Shown here: one piece after another, positions 1 to 7,378 of the stretch
Numbering within the stretch: the stretch's first letter is position 1
Layout of the letters: each line of letters starts with the position of its first letter
Source of the DNA: Streptomyces antioxidans
GTDB taxonomy: Bacteria > Actinomycetota > Actinomycetes > Streptomycetales > Streptomycetaceae
Assembly (NCBI RefSeq): GCF_000968685.2
Contig: NZ_LAKD02000101.1
Coordinates: 62,001 to 126,000, forward strand
Direction: 5' to 3'
DNA length: 64,000 nucleotides
Notes under the pieces: model-generated
Told to the model about the DNA's origin: nothing
The model's input: only the letters and a program-made list of their open reading frames with translations
Databases searched by the model: none
Program-made: the position numbers and the translations under genes

Positions 1-875
1 ACCACCGGGTCCGGGGCGGATCCGTCGACGCCGTTACGGCCCGCCGGGCCAGCCCGTGAGGCCAGGAACAGCCGGACCGTCAGCGGATCGCCGTGCAGCG
101 GGCGTACGGCCACGCCCTGGCGGGACCGCGCGGTGGGCTGACAGGGGGTGACCACCTCGCCCGAGGCGACCAGGTCGGCGGCGGTGAGGTAGTCCCCGTA
201 GACCACCCGCGGATTGAGCCCCGCGGCGGCCAGCACCCGGCGCAGTCCGGGCCCCTCACCGTCCACGCTGGGGTCCACCATCCACTGGTCGGCGGCGAGT
301 TCGGCGAGCCCCACCACGGGCCGCGCGGCGGCAGGGTGGGTTTCGGCCAGCGCCACGAACTGCGGCTCCCGCTCCACCAGCACCCGGCGCTCCACCCCCT
401 CGGGCACCCGCAGCGGCGCGCCCTCGACCTCGTGGACGAAGGCGACGTCCAGCTGGTTGGCGGCGACCATCTGCAGCAACGCGTTGGCGGAGACGTCGAT
501 GTGGATGGTGGTGTCTGCGACGGGGTAGCGGGCGCGGAGCCTGCGCAGCCAGCCGACCACGGCACGGCTGCTCGTGCTGCCGATGCGCAGCCGGGCGTCG
601 GCGGTCTGCCCCGCCTCCAACTGGACCTCGCTGACGAGGGCGTTCATCTCGGCCACTATCGGCCGGGCGCGGCACAGCACGGACCGCCCCAGCGGGGTCG
701 GCCTGCTGCCGGAGACCTCCCGCGAGAACAGCCGGCCGCCGATGGTGTTCTCGATGCGCCGGAGCTGAGTCGTCAAGGATGGCTGGGTCATGCCCAGTTG
801 GCGCGCCGCCTTTCGTAGGCTGCCGGTGTCGGCTATGGCGCACAATGCACGGAGATGCCTCACCTCGAGCTCCAC
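1..875 (-). CDS. snpR: LysR-family regulator, divergent from snapalysin (3' end outside window)
   Basis: LysR-type transcriptional regulator. The first 60 residues form the winged helix-turn-helix (RHLRALCAIADTGSLRKAA, then TQPSLTTQLRRIE), followed by an effector-binding fold that is still open at base 1, so the last residues are missing. I chose GTG at 875. An in-frame GTG at 896 would put the palindrome at 885-900 inside the gene. The gene is divergent from a snapalysin gene. In S. lividans and S. coelicolor the LysR gene next to snpA (snpR/mprR) activates protease expression, so the same job is inferred here. The family is certain from the sequence; the specific identity rests on context. 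Confidence 0.85.
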   Translation of the reverse strand, partial: MELEVRHLRALCAIADTGSLRKAARQLGMTQPSLTTQLRRIENTIGGRLFSREVSGSRPTPLGRSVLCRARPIVAEMNALVSEVQLEAGQTADARLRIGSTSSRAVVGWLRRLRARYPVADTTIHIDVSANALLQMVAANQLDVAFVHEVEGAPLRVPEGVERRVLVEREPQFVALAETHPAAARPVVGLAELAADQWMVDPSVDGEGPGLRRVLAAAGLNPRVVYGDYLTAADLVASGEVVTPCQPTARSRQGVAVRPLHGDPLTVRLFLASRAGPAGRNGVDGSAPDPV

Positions 876-884
876 GGCGGGAGC

Positions 885-900
885 ATAACTGCGCACTTAT
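885..900. promoter_or_regulatory. Inverted repeat at the LysR gene start (candidate autoregulatory site)
   Basis: ATAACTGCGCACTTAT is an almost perfect palindrome (ATAA arms, TGCGCA core). It lies ten bases upstream of the chosen GTG start of the LysR gene, where LysR proteins usually autoregulate. Inferred operator. Confidence 0.4.
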
Positions 901-1036
901 CCGCCACACCAGACTCTGAAACCGCACCAACCCATATCGGAAACGGTCAATCGGTGGTCAGACACCGGTCAACGGGGTATCAAACACCGCTCGGCGGCCG
1001 GGCCCTGAGCGCCCGGCAGGGGATATGCCCTCGACC

Positions 1037-1051
1037 TATCACCAGTTGATA
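1037..1051. promoter_or_regulatory. LysR-type T-N11-A inverted repeat upstream of snapalysin
   Basis: TATCACCAGTTGATA has perfect TATCA/TGATA arms around a 5-base centre and contains the T-N11-A pattern of LysR boxes. It lies 117 bases before the snpA start in the divergent region, a suitable place for activation by the LysR protein. Inferred from sequence pattern only. Confidence 0.45.
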
Positions 1052-1167
1052 TCTCCGCGTACGGCCGGTTCTCCTCAAGACTCTGCGTCAGCCAAGAGTT
1101 CATCCCACGGCCCCGGCCGCCACCCCACACGGTGACCGGGGCCCGAGGACGATGAGGAGCCCCCCAC

Positions 1168-1833
1168 ATGTCACTCCCCAAGCTGGCGCTGTCCGCGACG
1201 ATCGGCCTCGGCCTGGCGGTCTCCCTGTCCGCCATGCCCGCGTCCGCGGCCACGCCCGACCACTCCACGGCCCAGCGCGGCACCGCGGCCGCCGCCTACA
1301 CGGCGAGCGGCGAGGAGCGGGCCGACACCGACGCCTTCATCAAGGCCGTCATGAAGTCGGCGCTGGAGAAGCGGGCGAAGTCGCGCAGCGCGACCGCCGC
1401 CGTCACCGTCACCTACGACGCGAGCCAGGCCCCGACCTTCCAGTCGGTGATATCCCGCTCCACCCAGATCTGGAACTCCGCGGTGAGCAACGTGAAGCTG
1501 CAGGAGGGCAGCGGCGCGGACTTCACCTACCGCGAGGGCAATGACCCCCGGGGCTCGTACGCGAGCACCGACGGGCACGGCAGCGGCTATGTCTTCCTGG
1601 ACTACGCACAGAACCAGGAGTACGACTCGACCCGGGTCACCGCGCACGAGACCGGCCACGTGCTGGGTCTGCCGGACCACTACGAGGGTCCGTGCAGCGA
1701 GCTGATGTCCGGTGGCGGCCCCGGCACGTCCTGCACCAACTCGCAGCCGAACCAGGACGAGATCAGCCGCGTCAACCAGCTGTGGGCCAATGGCCTGGCC
1801 AAGCTCGAGAAGCAGCTGGCCAAGACCCACTGA
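1168..1833 (+). CDS. snpA: Snapalysin, secreted small neutral metalloprotease (M7)
   Basis: Extracellular zinc endopeptidase of family M7. The 221-residue preproprotein has a signal peptide (residues 1-27, ending ASA before ATPDHS), a short pro-region, and a catalytic part starting near residue 77. The zinc site HETGHVLGLPDH (His160, Glu161, His164, Asp170) is the HExxHxxGxxD form typical of snapalysin. Cys176 and Cys189 can form the conserved disulphide. ATG at 1168 follows an AGGAG nine bases upstream. A strong hairpin terminator lies 40 bases past the stop. The divergent LysR gene is the expected activator. Confidence 0.93.
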   Translation: MSLPKLALSATIGLGLAVSLSAMPASAATPDHSTAQRGTAAAAYTASGEERADTDAFIKAVMKSALEKRAKSRSATAAVTVTYDASQAPTFQSVISRSTQIWNSAVSNVKLQEGSGADFTYREGNDPRGSYASTDGHGSGYVFLDYAQNQEYDSTRVTAHETGHVLGLPDHYEGPCSELMSGGGPGTSCTNSQPNQDEISRVNQLWANGLAKLEKQLAKTH

Positions 1834-1871
1834 GTCCGCCGGACCCGCCGATCCACTGGATCAGGGCCTAA

Positions 1872-1908
1872 CCGCCCGCACCCGGTTCCCGACGCCGGGT
1901 GCGGGCGG
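1872..1908 (+). terminator. Hairpin terminator after snapalysin
   Basis: Perfect 14-bp arms (CCGCCCGCACCCGG and its complement) around a 9-base loop, 39 bases after the snapalysin stop. No T-tract follows, as is usual in Streptomyces. Confidence 0.75.
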
Positions 1909-1996
1909 CTCGGCGTGTGCGGGACGCTTACCGGGTGTCCGGCGGAGCCGCGTGGTCCGTCGCGTGGCAGGGACTGCCGCCCCGGGGCCCCGGGAC

Positions 1997-2024
1997 CTCG
2001 GGCCTCGGGCCTCGGGCCTCGGGA
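1997..2024. repeat. Short tandem CTCGGGC repeat in the snpA-2173 intergenic region
   Basis: Four consecutive copies of a 7-base CTCGGG(C/A) unit. The 340-base gap between snpA and the next small gene otherwise holds only the snpA terminator and presumably the next promoter; no other gene is visible. Confidence 0.6.
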
Positions 2025-2172
2025 ACAGCACGCCTGGGCCCGTACGGCCCCGGTCGTCACGGGAAGCGACGCCGCCTCCGGGCCGGAGGTACCGTATAGA
2101 CACCAGGAGCATTTCGCACAATCCGGCCGGATTCCCTCCAGCCGTGGGCCCCGGCCCCAGGGAGTGAGCACC

Positions 2173-2412
2173 ATGGAGACCCTGATCACCGTGGTCGTCA
2201 TCCTCGCGCTGATCGCCGTGGGCGCCCTGCTGATCCACCGGACCAATGTCCAGAACGGCAACCGCATGTCTGCCGAGAGCCACGAGACCCTTCCGGGCGG
2301 CGGGCGGGCCCGTCATCGCGCCTGGGGCCGCGGGCGGCAGCACCACCGGGGCCACCGAGTGACACCTCACCCGCCCCAGACGCCTCACCCGCCCCAGGAC
2401 CGCAGGCCCTGA
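2173..2412 (+). CDS. Small single-pass membrane protein, function unknown
   Basis: A 79-residue protein with one N-terminal membrane helix (TLITVVVILALIAVGALLI, about residues 3-21) and a basic tail rich in His, Arg and Pro. ATG at 2173 is preceded by GGAGTGAG at proper distance. The topology resembles short Streptomyces membrane proteins such as the DUF6479 group, but I cannot assign it. It is monocistronic and ends 70 bases before the convergent STAS gene. Real-gene status rests on the good ribosome site and the hydrophobic start; the tail has low complexity. Confidence 0.5.
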   Translation: METLITVVVILALIAVGALLIHRTNVQNGNRMSAESHETLPGGGRARHRAWGRGRQHHRGHRVTPHPPQTPHPPQDRRP

Positions 2413-2482
2413 GGGCTTCACCCCCGTAAAGGGACGGGAGGGGAATCAGCCCCCGCGGGCGCCACGATCCGGCGGACGCTCC

Positions 2483-2926
2483 CTAGCCCTCTTCCTCCCG
2501 CAGCGCCTCGTCCAGCGTGGCCACCGGCTCGAGCACGTCCAGCGTCCTCCCCGCCCGCAGCGTGCGGAGGATCAAGGCGTCGTCGCAGACCAGCCGCAGC
2601 CGCCCGCCCCGCTCCCGAACACGTCGATGGGCCCGGCACAGCAGTCCCAGGCCCGAGCAGTCGAAGAAGGTGGTCGGGCGTAAGTCCACGATCACCGCGG
2701 GCCCGTCCCCGGCCGTGGCCGCGTCCAGCGCGGGTCCCACGCTTTCCACCCCGGCGATGTCGATCTCACCGTGGAGCTCCACGACGGTGTACCCGCCGAC
2801 CCGGTGCGTACGGACCCGAGGAGCTGCGGCACCGGCCGGATACCCGCTCGCGGGCTCCCGCACGGCGCCCTGGGCACCGCGATCCAGCGGCACCGGCGCA
2901 TCACGCGGAGCGCCTTGCTGCGTCAT
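2483..2926 (-). CDS. STAS-domain anti-sigma factor antagonist
   Basis: A 147-residue protein with an N-terminal linker of about 40 residues and a STAS domain (VGGYTVVELHGEIDIAGV to the end). The FFDCSGLGLL segment holds the conserved Ser of SpoIIAA/RsbV proteins, which is phosphorylated by an anti-sigma kinase and sets partner switching. Start at ATG 2926 is supported by GAGGGG seven bases upstream; a longer frame to 3139 has no such site. It is followed upstream by a second STAS gene in the same direction. Likely partners are the RsbW-like ATPases of SigB/SigH-type sigma factors; which one cannot be told from here. Confidence 0.85.
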   Translation of the reverse strand: MTQQGAPRDAPVPLDRGAQGAVREPASGYPAGAAAPRVRTHRVGGYTVVELHGEIDIAGVESVGPALDAATAGDGPAVIVDLRPTTFFDCSGLGLLCRAHRRVRERGGRLRLVCDDALILRTLRAGRTLDVLEPVATLDEALREEEG

Positions 2927-3154
2927 CGCGATATCCCCTCGGAACGGCACACTGCCCGTCTCACCTTCGTCAGGTCCCGGAAGCGGGCAGGGTCGGGCAT
3001 CGGGTGCGACATTCCGCCGGGTCCTCAGGCGACGTCCCGCGAGCGTAAAGGGGTAACCGCCGGTTGCAGAGGGAGTGACGCAGCATTCCGCCGGTAAAGA
3101 CCGCTCGTCCGAGTGAATTTCGGTTCTTACTATTGACACTTGGTCAGATTCAGC

Positions 3155-3547
3155 CTAGGCGAAGGCGTCACCGCCCCCTCCGGCCACCGGACCGGCCACG
3201 CCCGCGATCGCCGGAGTCAGGTCTTCCAGCACCTCGAAGGCGTCATCCAGCCGGACCATGTGCAACAGCCGCAGAAAGCGCGGATCGCCGATGACGAGCC
3301 GCAGCCGCCCGTCCCGCTCCAGCGCGCGATTGCGCAATCGGCACAGTAACGACAATCCGGCGCAGTCCAGGAACGTGACCGGTCGCAGGTCCAGGATCAG
3401 ATCCGGGCATCGCACCTGGACGAGGGAATCGAGCCGAGCCACGATCCGCCCCGCGGCGAAGATGTCCAGCTCTCCCGCGACCTCGGCGACGGTGACGCCG
3501 CCGAGTACGTGGACTCTGACGCCGAAGGCGGGCCGATCATCGAACAT
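3155..3547 (-). CDS. STAS-domain anti-sigma factor antagonist (second copy)
   Basis: A 130-residue compact STAS protein. VTVAEVAGELDIFAAGRIVA opens the domain and FLDCAGLSLLCRLRNRA contains the equivalent of the phosphorylated-Ser loop. Here the residue after Asp-Cys is Ala-Gly rather than Ser-Gly, so the usual phospho-acceptor may be missing. ATG 3547 follows AAGGAGG with 5-base spacing, which decides the start over the in-frame ATGs further out. A GNNT-N15-GGGTAT promoter lies 95 bases upstream. It is a paralogue of the gene at 2483-2926, sharing the C-terminal layout. Confidence 0.85.
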   Translation of the reverse strand: MFDDRPAFGVRVHVLGGVTVAEVAGELDIFAAGRIVARLDSLVQVRCPDLILDLRPVTFLDCAGLSLLCRLRNRALERDGRLRLVIGDPRFLRLLHMVRLDDAFEVLEDLTPAIAGVAGPVAGGGGDAFA

Positions 3548-3641
3548 GCAAGCCTCCTTGACCTGGTGGAGGCGCGCGACACCGGAGCCCGCAGCCACGC
3601 CGGTCATCGCCGGGGTCCAGGCCGGCCCTTCAGTAGATGAC

Positions 3642-3666
3642 ATACCCATCTACCGACTGACCAGTC
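3642..3666 (-). promoter_or_regulatory. Sigma-B-type promoter of the STAS gene
   Basis: Reading the minus strand, GACT, 15 bases, then GGGTAT matches the GNNT-N14-16-GGGTAY consensus of the Streptomyces SigB/SigH group. It lies 95 bases upstream of the STAS start. The region also holds inverted repeats: GTAGATG/CATCTAC at 3633-3653 and GACTG/CAGTC around 3657-3666. Inferred from pattern. Confidence 0.5.
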
Positions 3667-3812
3667 AACGAACGCCCCGGCACGTGTCGTTGGCCTATTA
3701 AGGCCCCTCGGTCCCGAATCGTTACTCGCTGGTAAAGCAGAGGTCTTCTCATGTCCACCGGTAGCCGTGAACATGCCACCCGGCAACCGCCTCGACATGA
3801 AGGAAGTGACCG

Positions 3813-4511
3813 ATGACAGCAGGACGCGTGCGATCACGGCGGCTCGGCATGACGACGGTGGCCGTCGCCCTGGCCATCGGCGTCGGCGGAACGGCCGCCA
3901 CGGCGACCGCCGCCACGTCCGGCGCCACGACGGCCACCTCCTCGGCCACCGCGGCGGCCATCGCGACGGACACCACGTCGGCCACCGCGGCGCCGTCGAG
4001 CGCCACCGCGGCCGAGGAGGTCGACTACGAGACCTGGCAGCGTGATGTTCGCGCCATCATCGACGAGCAGCCCCGTCCCTACGTCGAGGAGCGCACCGCC
4101 GACCCCTCGGGCGAGAAGCGGGCCATCGTCCTGGACATCGACAACACCTCGCTGGAGACGGACTTCGGCTTCAGCTACCCCCAGCCCGCCGTGGAGCCGG
4201 TGCTGAGGCTCGCCCAGTACGCCCACGACCGCGGTGTGGCCGTCTTCTTCGTCACCGCGCGCCCCGGCATCATCCATCTGCCGACCGAGTACAACCTGGA
4301 GAAGGTCGGCTACTCGGCGGCCGGTCTGTACGTACGCCATCTGCCGGATCTGTTCCAGAACGTGGCGGAGTACAAGACCGCCAAGCGGGCGGAGATCGAG
4401 AAGAACGGCTACACGATCATCGCCAACATCGGCAACAGCCCCACCGACCTCACCGGTGGCCACGCCGAGAAGTCCTTCAAGCTCCCGGACTACGACGGCC
4501 AGCTCTCCTGA
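3813..4511 (+). CDS. Secreted HAD-family acid phosphatase (class B-like)
   Basis: A 232-residue exported phosphohydrolase. It has a signal sequence (residues 1-34), then a Thr/Ala/Ser-rich linker to about residue 67, then the HAD core. Motif I is VLDIDNTSLETD with the nucleophile Asp108 and acid Asp110; motif II is VTARP (Thr148); motif III Lys lies in YKTAKRAEIEK. Motif IV reads IGNSPTDL, where the first acidic residue of the usual GDSxxD is Asn, so metal binding may differ. Family members dephosphorylate small organic phosphates outside the cell. ATG 3813 follows AAGGAAGTGACC. The linker is low complexity and its length is probably variable between strains. Confidence 0.85.
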   Translation: MTAGRVRSRRLGMTTVAVALAIGVGGTAATATAATSGATTATSSATAAAIATDTTSATAAPSSATAAEEVDYETWQRDVRAIIDEQPRPYVEERTADPSGEKRAIVLDIDNTSLETDFGFSYPQPAVEPVLRLAQYAHDRGVAVFFVTARPGIIHLPTEYNLEKVGYSAAGLYVRHLPDLFQNVAEYKTAKRAEIEKNGYTIIANIGNSPTDLTGGHAEKSFKLPDYDGQLS

Positions 4512-4611
4512 GCCACGGTCAGCGGTCATTCCCGTTCGCGTCATCGCCGTCGGCGTCATTCCCGTCCGCCGCACCCCTCGGCACCCGCCGGGGAAAGGCC
4601 GGGAACTCCAG

Positions 4612-4628
4612 ATCTTGGCGCCCAAGAT
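4612..4628. promoter_or_regulatory. 17-bp perfect palindrome upstream of the ketoacyl synthase III gene
   Basis: ATCTTGG, CGC, CCAAGAT: seven-base arms and a 3-base centre, extended to CCAG/TTGG outside with one mismatch. It lies 123 bases before the start of the KAS III gene in a 240-base gap. Its symmetry and length fit a dimeric repressor operator; the binding protein is unknown. Confidence 0.5.
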
Positions 4629-4751
4629 TGGTGAGTAACCCGAGCGCGCGGCACGTCTGCTCCCCTCAAGACTGGGCACACCGCAGACTGTCCGTCGAGA
4701 TCTCCGCAACATTGCGCGGATACGTCGACACTGGCGCTAAGGGGATGACCG

Positions 4752-5690
4752 ATGACCGGCTCGCACGTACTGGCTCTCGGCCACTACCAGCCCGCGAAAG
4801 TGCTCGGCAACGACGACCTCGCGGCCATGGTCGACACCAGCGACGAGTGGATCCGCAGCCGGGTGGGCATCCGCACCCGCCACCTCGCCCGCGCCGACGA
4901 GACGGTCGACGAGATGGCCGCGGCGGCCGCCGCCAAGGCGCTGGCCCACAGTGGGCTCGCCCCCTCCGACATCGACCTCGTGCTCGTCGCCACCTGTACG
5001 GCGATCGACCGCAGCCCCAATATGGCGGCCCGGGTCGCCGCCCGGCTCGGGCTGGCCCGCCCCGCCACCATGGACCTCAATGTGGTGTGCGCGGGCTTCA
5101 CCCACGCCCTCGCCACCGCCGACCACACCATCCGGGCCGGGGCGGCCGGCGCGGCCCTGGTGATCGGCGCGGAGAAGTTCAGCGCGGCCACCGACTGGAC
5201 CGACCGCTCCACCTGCGTACTGACCGGCGACGGCGCGGGCGCGGCCGTGGTGGTGGCCGCCGAGCGGCCGGGCGTCGGGCCGGTGGTGTGGGGCTCGGTC
5301 CCGGAGATGGGCGGCGCGGTCCGTATCGAGGGCACACCGCCCCGCTTCGCGCAGGAGGGCCAGACGGTCTACCGCTGGGCCACCACCCATCTGCCGCCGA
5401 TCGCGCGGGAGGTGTGCGAACGGGCCGGGATCTCCCCGGAGGACCTGGCCGGTGTCGTACTGCACCAGGCCAATCTGCGGATCATCGAACCCGTCGCCCG
5501 CAAGCTGGGCGCCGTCAACGCGGTGATCGCCCGCGATGTGGTGGAGTCCGGCAACACCTCGGCGGCCAGCATTCCGCTCGCCCTCTCCAAGCTGGTCGAG
5601 CGCGGCGAGGTGGCCTCCGGCGCCCCGGTGCTGCTCTTCGGCTTCGGCGGCAACCTGTCGTACGCGGGCCAGGTCATCCACTGCCCCTGA
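4752..5690 (+). CDS. Beta-ketoacyl-ACP synthase III family protein
   Basis: Condensing enzyme of the FabH/chalcone-synthase-like superfamily, 312 residues, the usual length. The catalytic triad is visible: Cys113 in NVVCAGFTHAL, His238 in LHQANLRIIEP and Asn268 in ESGNTSAAS, with the GFGGNLSYAG glycine loop near the end. FabH starts fatty-acid synthesis by joining acyl-CoA to malonyl-ACP. This copy stands alone with no fabD, acpP or fabF, and no polyketide genes nearby, so it may be an extra FabH or a specialised acyltransferase. ATG 4752 follows GGGGATGACCG; a palindrome upstream suggests dedicated regulation. Confidence 0.88.
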   Translation: MTGSHVLALGHYQPAKVLGNDDLAAMVDTSDEWIRSRVGIRTRHLARADETVDEMAAAAAAKALAHSGLAPSDIDLVLVATCTAIDRSPNMAARVAARLGLARPATMDLNVVCAGFTHALATADHTIRAGAAGAALVIGAEKFSAATDWTDRSTCVLTGDGAGAAVVVAAERPGVGPVVWGSVPEMGGAVRIEGTPPRFAQEGQTVYRWATTHLPPIAREVCERAGISPEDLAGVVLHQANLRIIEPVARKLGAVNAVIARDVVESGNTSAASIPLALSKLVERGEVASGAPVLLFGFGGNLSYAGQVIHCP

Positions 5691-5808
5691 GGGCGCCCCT
5701 GACACCCCTGACCCCTCTGAAGCCCCTCACGCCCCCGACGCTTCCGGCCCCCGCCCGACGTCCGATTCGTTCAAGACCGACCGCCCGGGCGCTCCCTACG
5801 CTGCCCGT

Positions 5809-6192
5809 ATGACAGCACGATTCGACGCCATCGGCCTGGTCGTCGCCGACATGGCCGCCTCCCTCGCCTTCTACCGCCGTCTCGGCCTCGACATCCCGGC
5901 CGACGCCGACACCGAGCCCCATGTCGAGGCCGCCCTGCCCGGCGGCGCGCGGCTGATGTGGGACACCGTCGCGACGGTGCGCTCCTTCGACCCGGAGTGG
6001 ACGCCACCGACCGGCTCCCACCAGGTGGGGCTCGCCTTCGCCTGCGACGGCCCGGCCGACGTGGACAAGACGTACCAGGACCTCGTGGGGGCGGGGGTGC
6101 CCGGCAAACTGGAGCCGTGGGACGCGCCCTGGGGCCAGCGCTACGCGACGGTCCTCGACCCCGACGGCAACGGCGTCGACTTGTTCGCTTAG
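5809..6192 (+). CDS. VOC (glyoxalase/bleomycin-resistance fold) family protein
   Basis: A 127-residue vicinal-oxygen-chelate protein with the paired beta-alpha-beta-beta-beta halves: FDAIGLVVADMAASLAFYRRLG at the start and YATVLDPDGNGVDLFA at the end. The terminal Glu metal ligand common in glyoxalases is replaced (VDLF), which suggests a binding or resistance protein rather than glyoxalase I. A TACGCT -10 element ends six bases before ATG 5809 and there is no ribosome site, so the message is probably leaderless. Substrate unknown. Confidence 0.85.
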   Translation: MTARFDAIGLVVADMAASLAFYRRLGLDIPADADTEPHVEAALPGGARLMWDTVATVRSFDPEWTPPTGSHQVGLAFACDGPADVDKTYQDLVGAGVPGKLEPWDAPWGQRYATVLDPDGNGVDLFA

Positions 6193-6317
6193 GGCTCGCC
6201 TCCCGTCCGGTGCGCTTGAGCCTCCCCCGGCTACGGCTGCCGCTGCCGCTGGAAGGTGACCCGGCCGGAAGGTCCGCCCAGAGGTGACCACCGGGTCGCG
6301 GTCGGCGGTCCGCGGCT

Positions 6318-7052
6318 CTACGGCACTCTGAGCAGACGTCCCAGGGGCACTCCCGTCAGCGCCCTGACGTCGCGGGCGAGATGGGCCTGGTCGGCGTAGC
6401 CCGCCGTGGCCGCGACCTCCGCGAAGGGGAGGCCGGTGCGCGCCAGGTCCAGGGCCCGGTTCAGCCGGAGCACCCGGCCCAGCGTCTTGGGGCCGTAGCC
6501 GAACGCGGCGAGGGAGCGGCGGTGCAGCTGCCGCTCCCCCAGGCCCACGGCGGCGGCGATCCCGGCCACTCCCGTCCCGTGCGAGACCCCCGCGACGATC
6601 GCGGCAAGCACCGGATCGAGGGGTTCCGCCGTCCGCAGCCGCCCCAGGGCGGCCTCCTCCAGAAGGCGGCCCGGGGCCGTCCGCCCGGCGGCGATCAGCT
6701 CGGCCAGCCGCCGGACCTCCGCGCCCGGCCAGAGAGCGGCCAACGGGACCCGCAGATCGCGCAGTTCATGCGCCGGTACGCCCAGTACGGCAGGGCCCGT
6801 ACCGGGGGCGAACCGCAGCCCCACGGCCCGGCTGCCCGGTGCGCCCGGGGCCAGGTGCGCACGGGTGTCCGGCCCCGCGACCAGCAGCTCGCCGTCCGGT
6901 CCGGGTCCCGCCTCGCTCCAGATCAGATCCGTACAGCCGTCGGGGAGCACCCGCTGCGGCCCGGTGCCAGCCGTACGGGTCCACACGACGGCGCCGTGGC
7001 CGATCAGCGCCCTCCGCTCCCGGTACTCGCTCAAGACGCTCAGGGCACTCAA
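6318..7052 (-). CDS. AraC-family transcriptional regulator
   Basis: About 244 residues. The N-terminal half (RVLPDGCTDLIWSE, then AVGLRFAPGTGPAVLGVPA) is the sensor domain seen in the DUF6597-type AraC group. The C-terminal half carries two helix-turn-helices (GVAGIAAAVGLGERQLHRRS and LPFAEVAATAGYADQAHLAR). The start is uncertain: TTG 7052 overlaps the stop of the upstream small gene (CCTTGA) and has GAGG upstream, which implies translational coupling; TTG 7034 is the alternative. A longer frame to 7322 runs antiparallel to good coding sequence and is not credible. Target unknown. Confidence 0.8.
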   Translation of the reverse strand: MSALSVLSEYRERRALIGHGAVVWTRTAGTGPQRVLPDGCTDLIWSEAGPGPDGELLVAGPDTRAHLAPGAPGSRAVGLRFAPGTGPAVLGVPAHELRDLRVPLAALWPGAEVRRLAELIAAGRTAPGRLLEEAALGRLRTAEPLDPVLAAIVAGVSHGTGVAGIAAAVGLGERQLHRRSLAAFGYGPKTLGRVLRLNRALDLARTGLPFAEVAATAGYADQAHLARDVRALTGVPLGRLLRVP

Positions 7053-7273
7053 GGGACCTCGCGCAGATACATCGCGCCGCAGGAGTGGCAGAAGGGCCCC
7101 GCGTCGCCGGTGGCCCACAGATCGGCGCCCTGGGTCTCGGCGTCCGGGTCCAGCTCCCGCCCGCACATCGCGGTCGTCCCGTTCCCGCGGACCATGTGCC
7201 AGATCTTGACCGGCGCGCCCGCGACCCGCCCGGAGCTGCCCTCCTCGTATTCGGCGCGCATCTCGTGCTGCAT
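7049..7273 (-). CDS. Small Cys-rich protein, probable zinc ribbon
   Basis: A 74-residue protein with MCGRELDPDAE near the middle and FCHSCGAMYLREVP at the end. The Cys pairs look like half of a small zinc-binding fold. AGGAGG lies 11 bases upstream of ATG 7273. It overlaps the AraC gene by four bases, so the two are likely made together. Homologues with this pattern are common small Streptomyces proteins without known function; this statement is from memory. Confidence 0.7.
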   Translation of the reverse strand: MQHEMRAEYEEGSSGRVAGAPVKIWHMVRGNGTTAMCGRELDPDAETQGADLWATGDAGPFCHSCGAMYLREVP

Positions 7274-7378
7274 TGGCGGTACACCTCCTGCTCACCACCA
7301 CTACTCTCCATGCTCCCGCCACACCAGCCCGAGCGCCACCTCCGCCCGGACGCCCACGCCAAGGGGCGCCGCAGGCGG

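Noticed and set aside
4737..5705. Long open frame opposite the KAS III gene
   Set aside because: High-GC shadow. The plus strand has a full catalytic triad and the minus frame has no family features; similar long shadows lie opposite most genes here.
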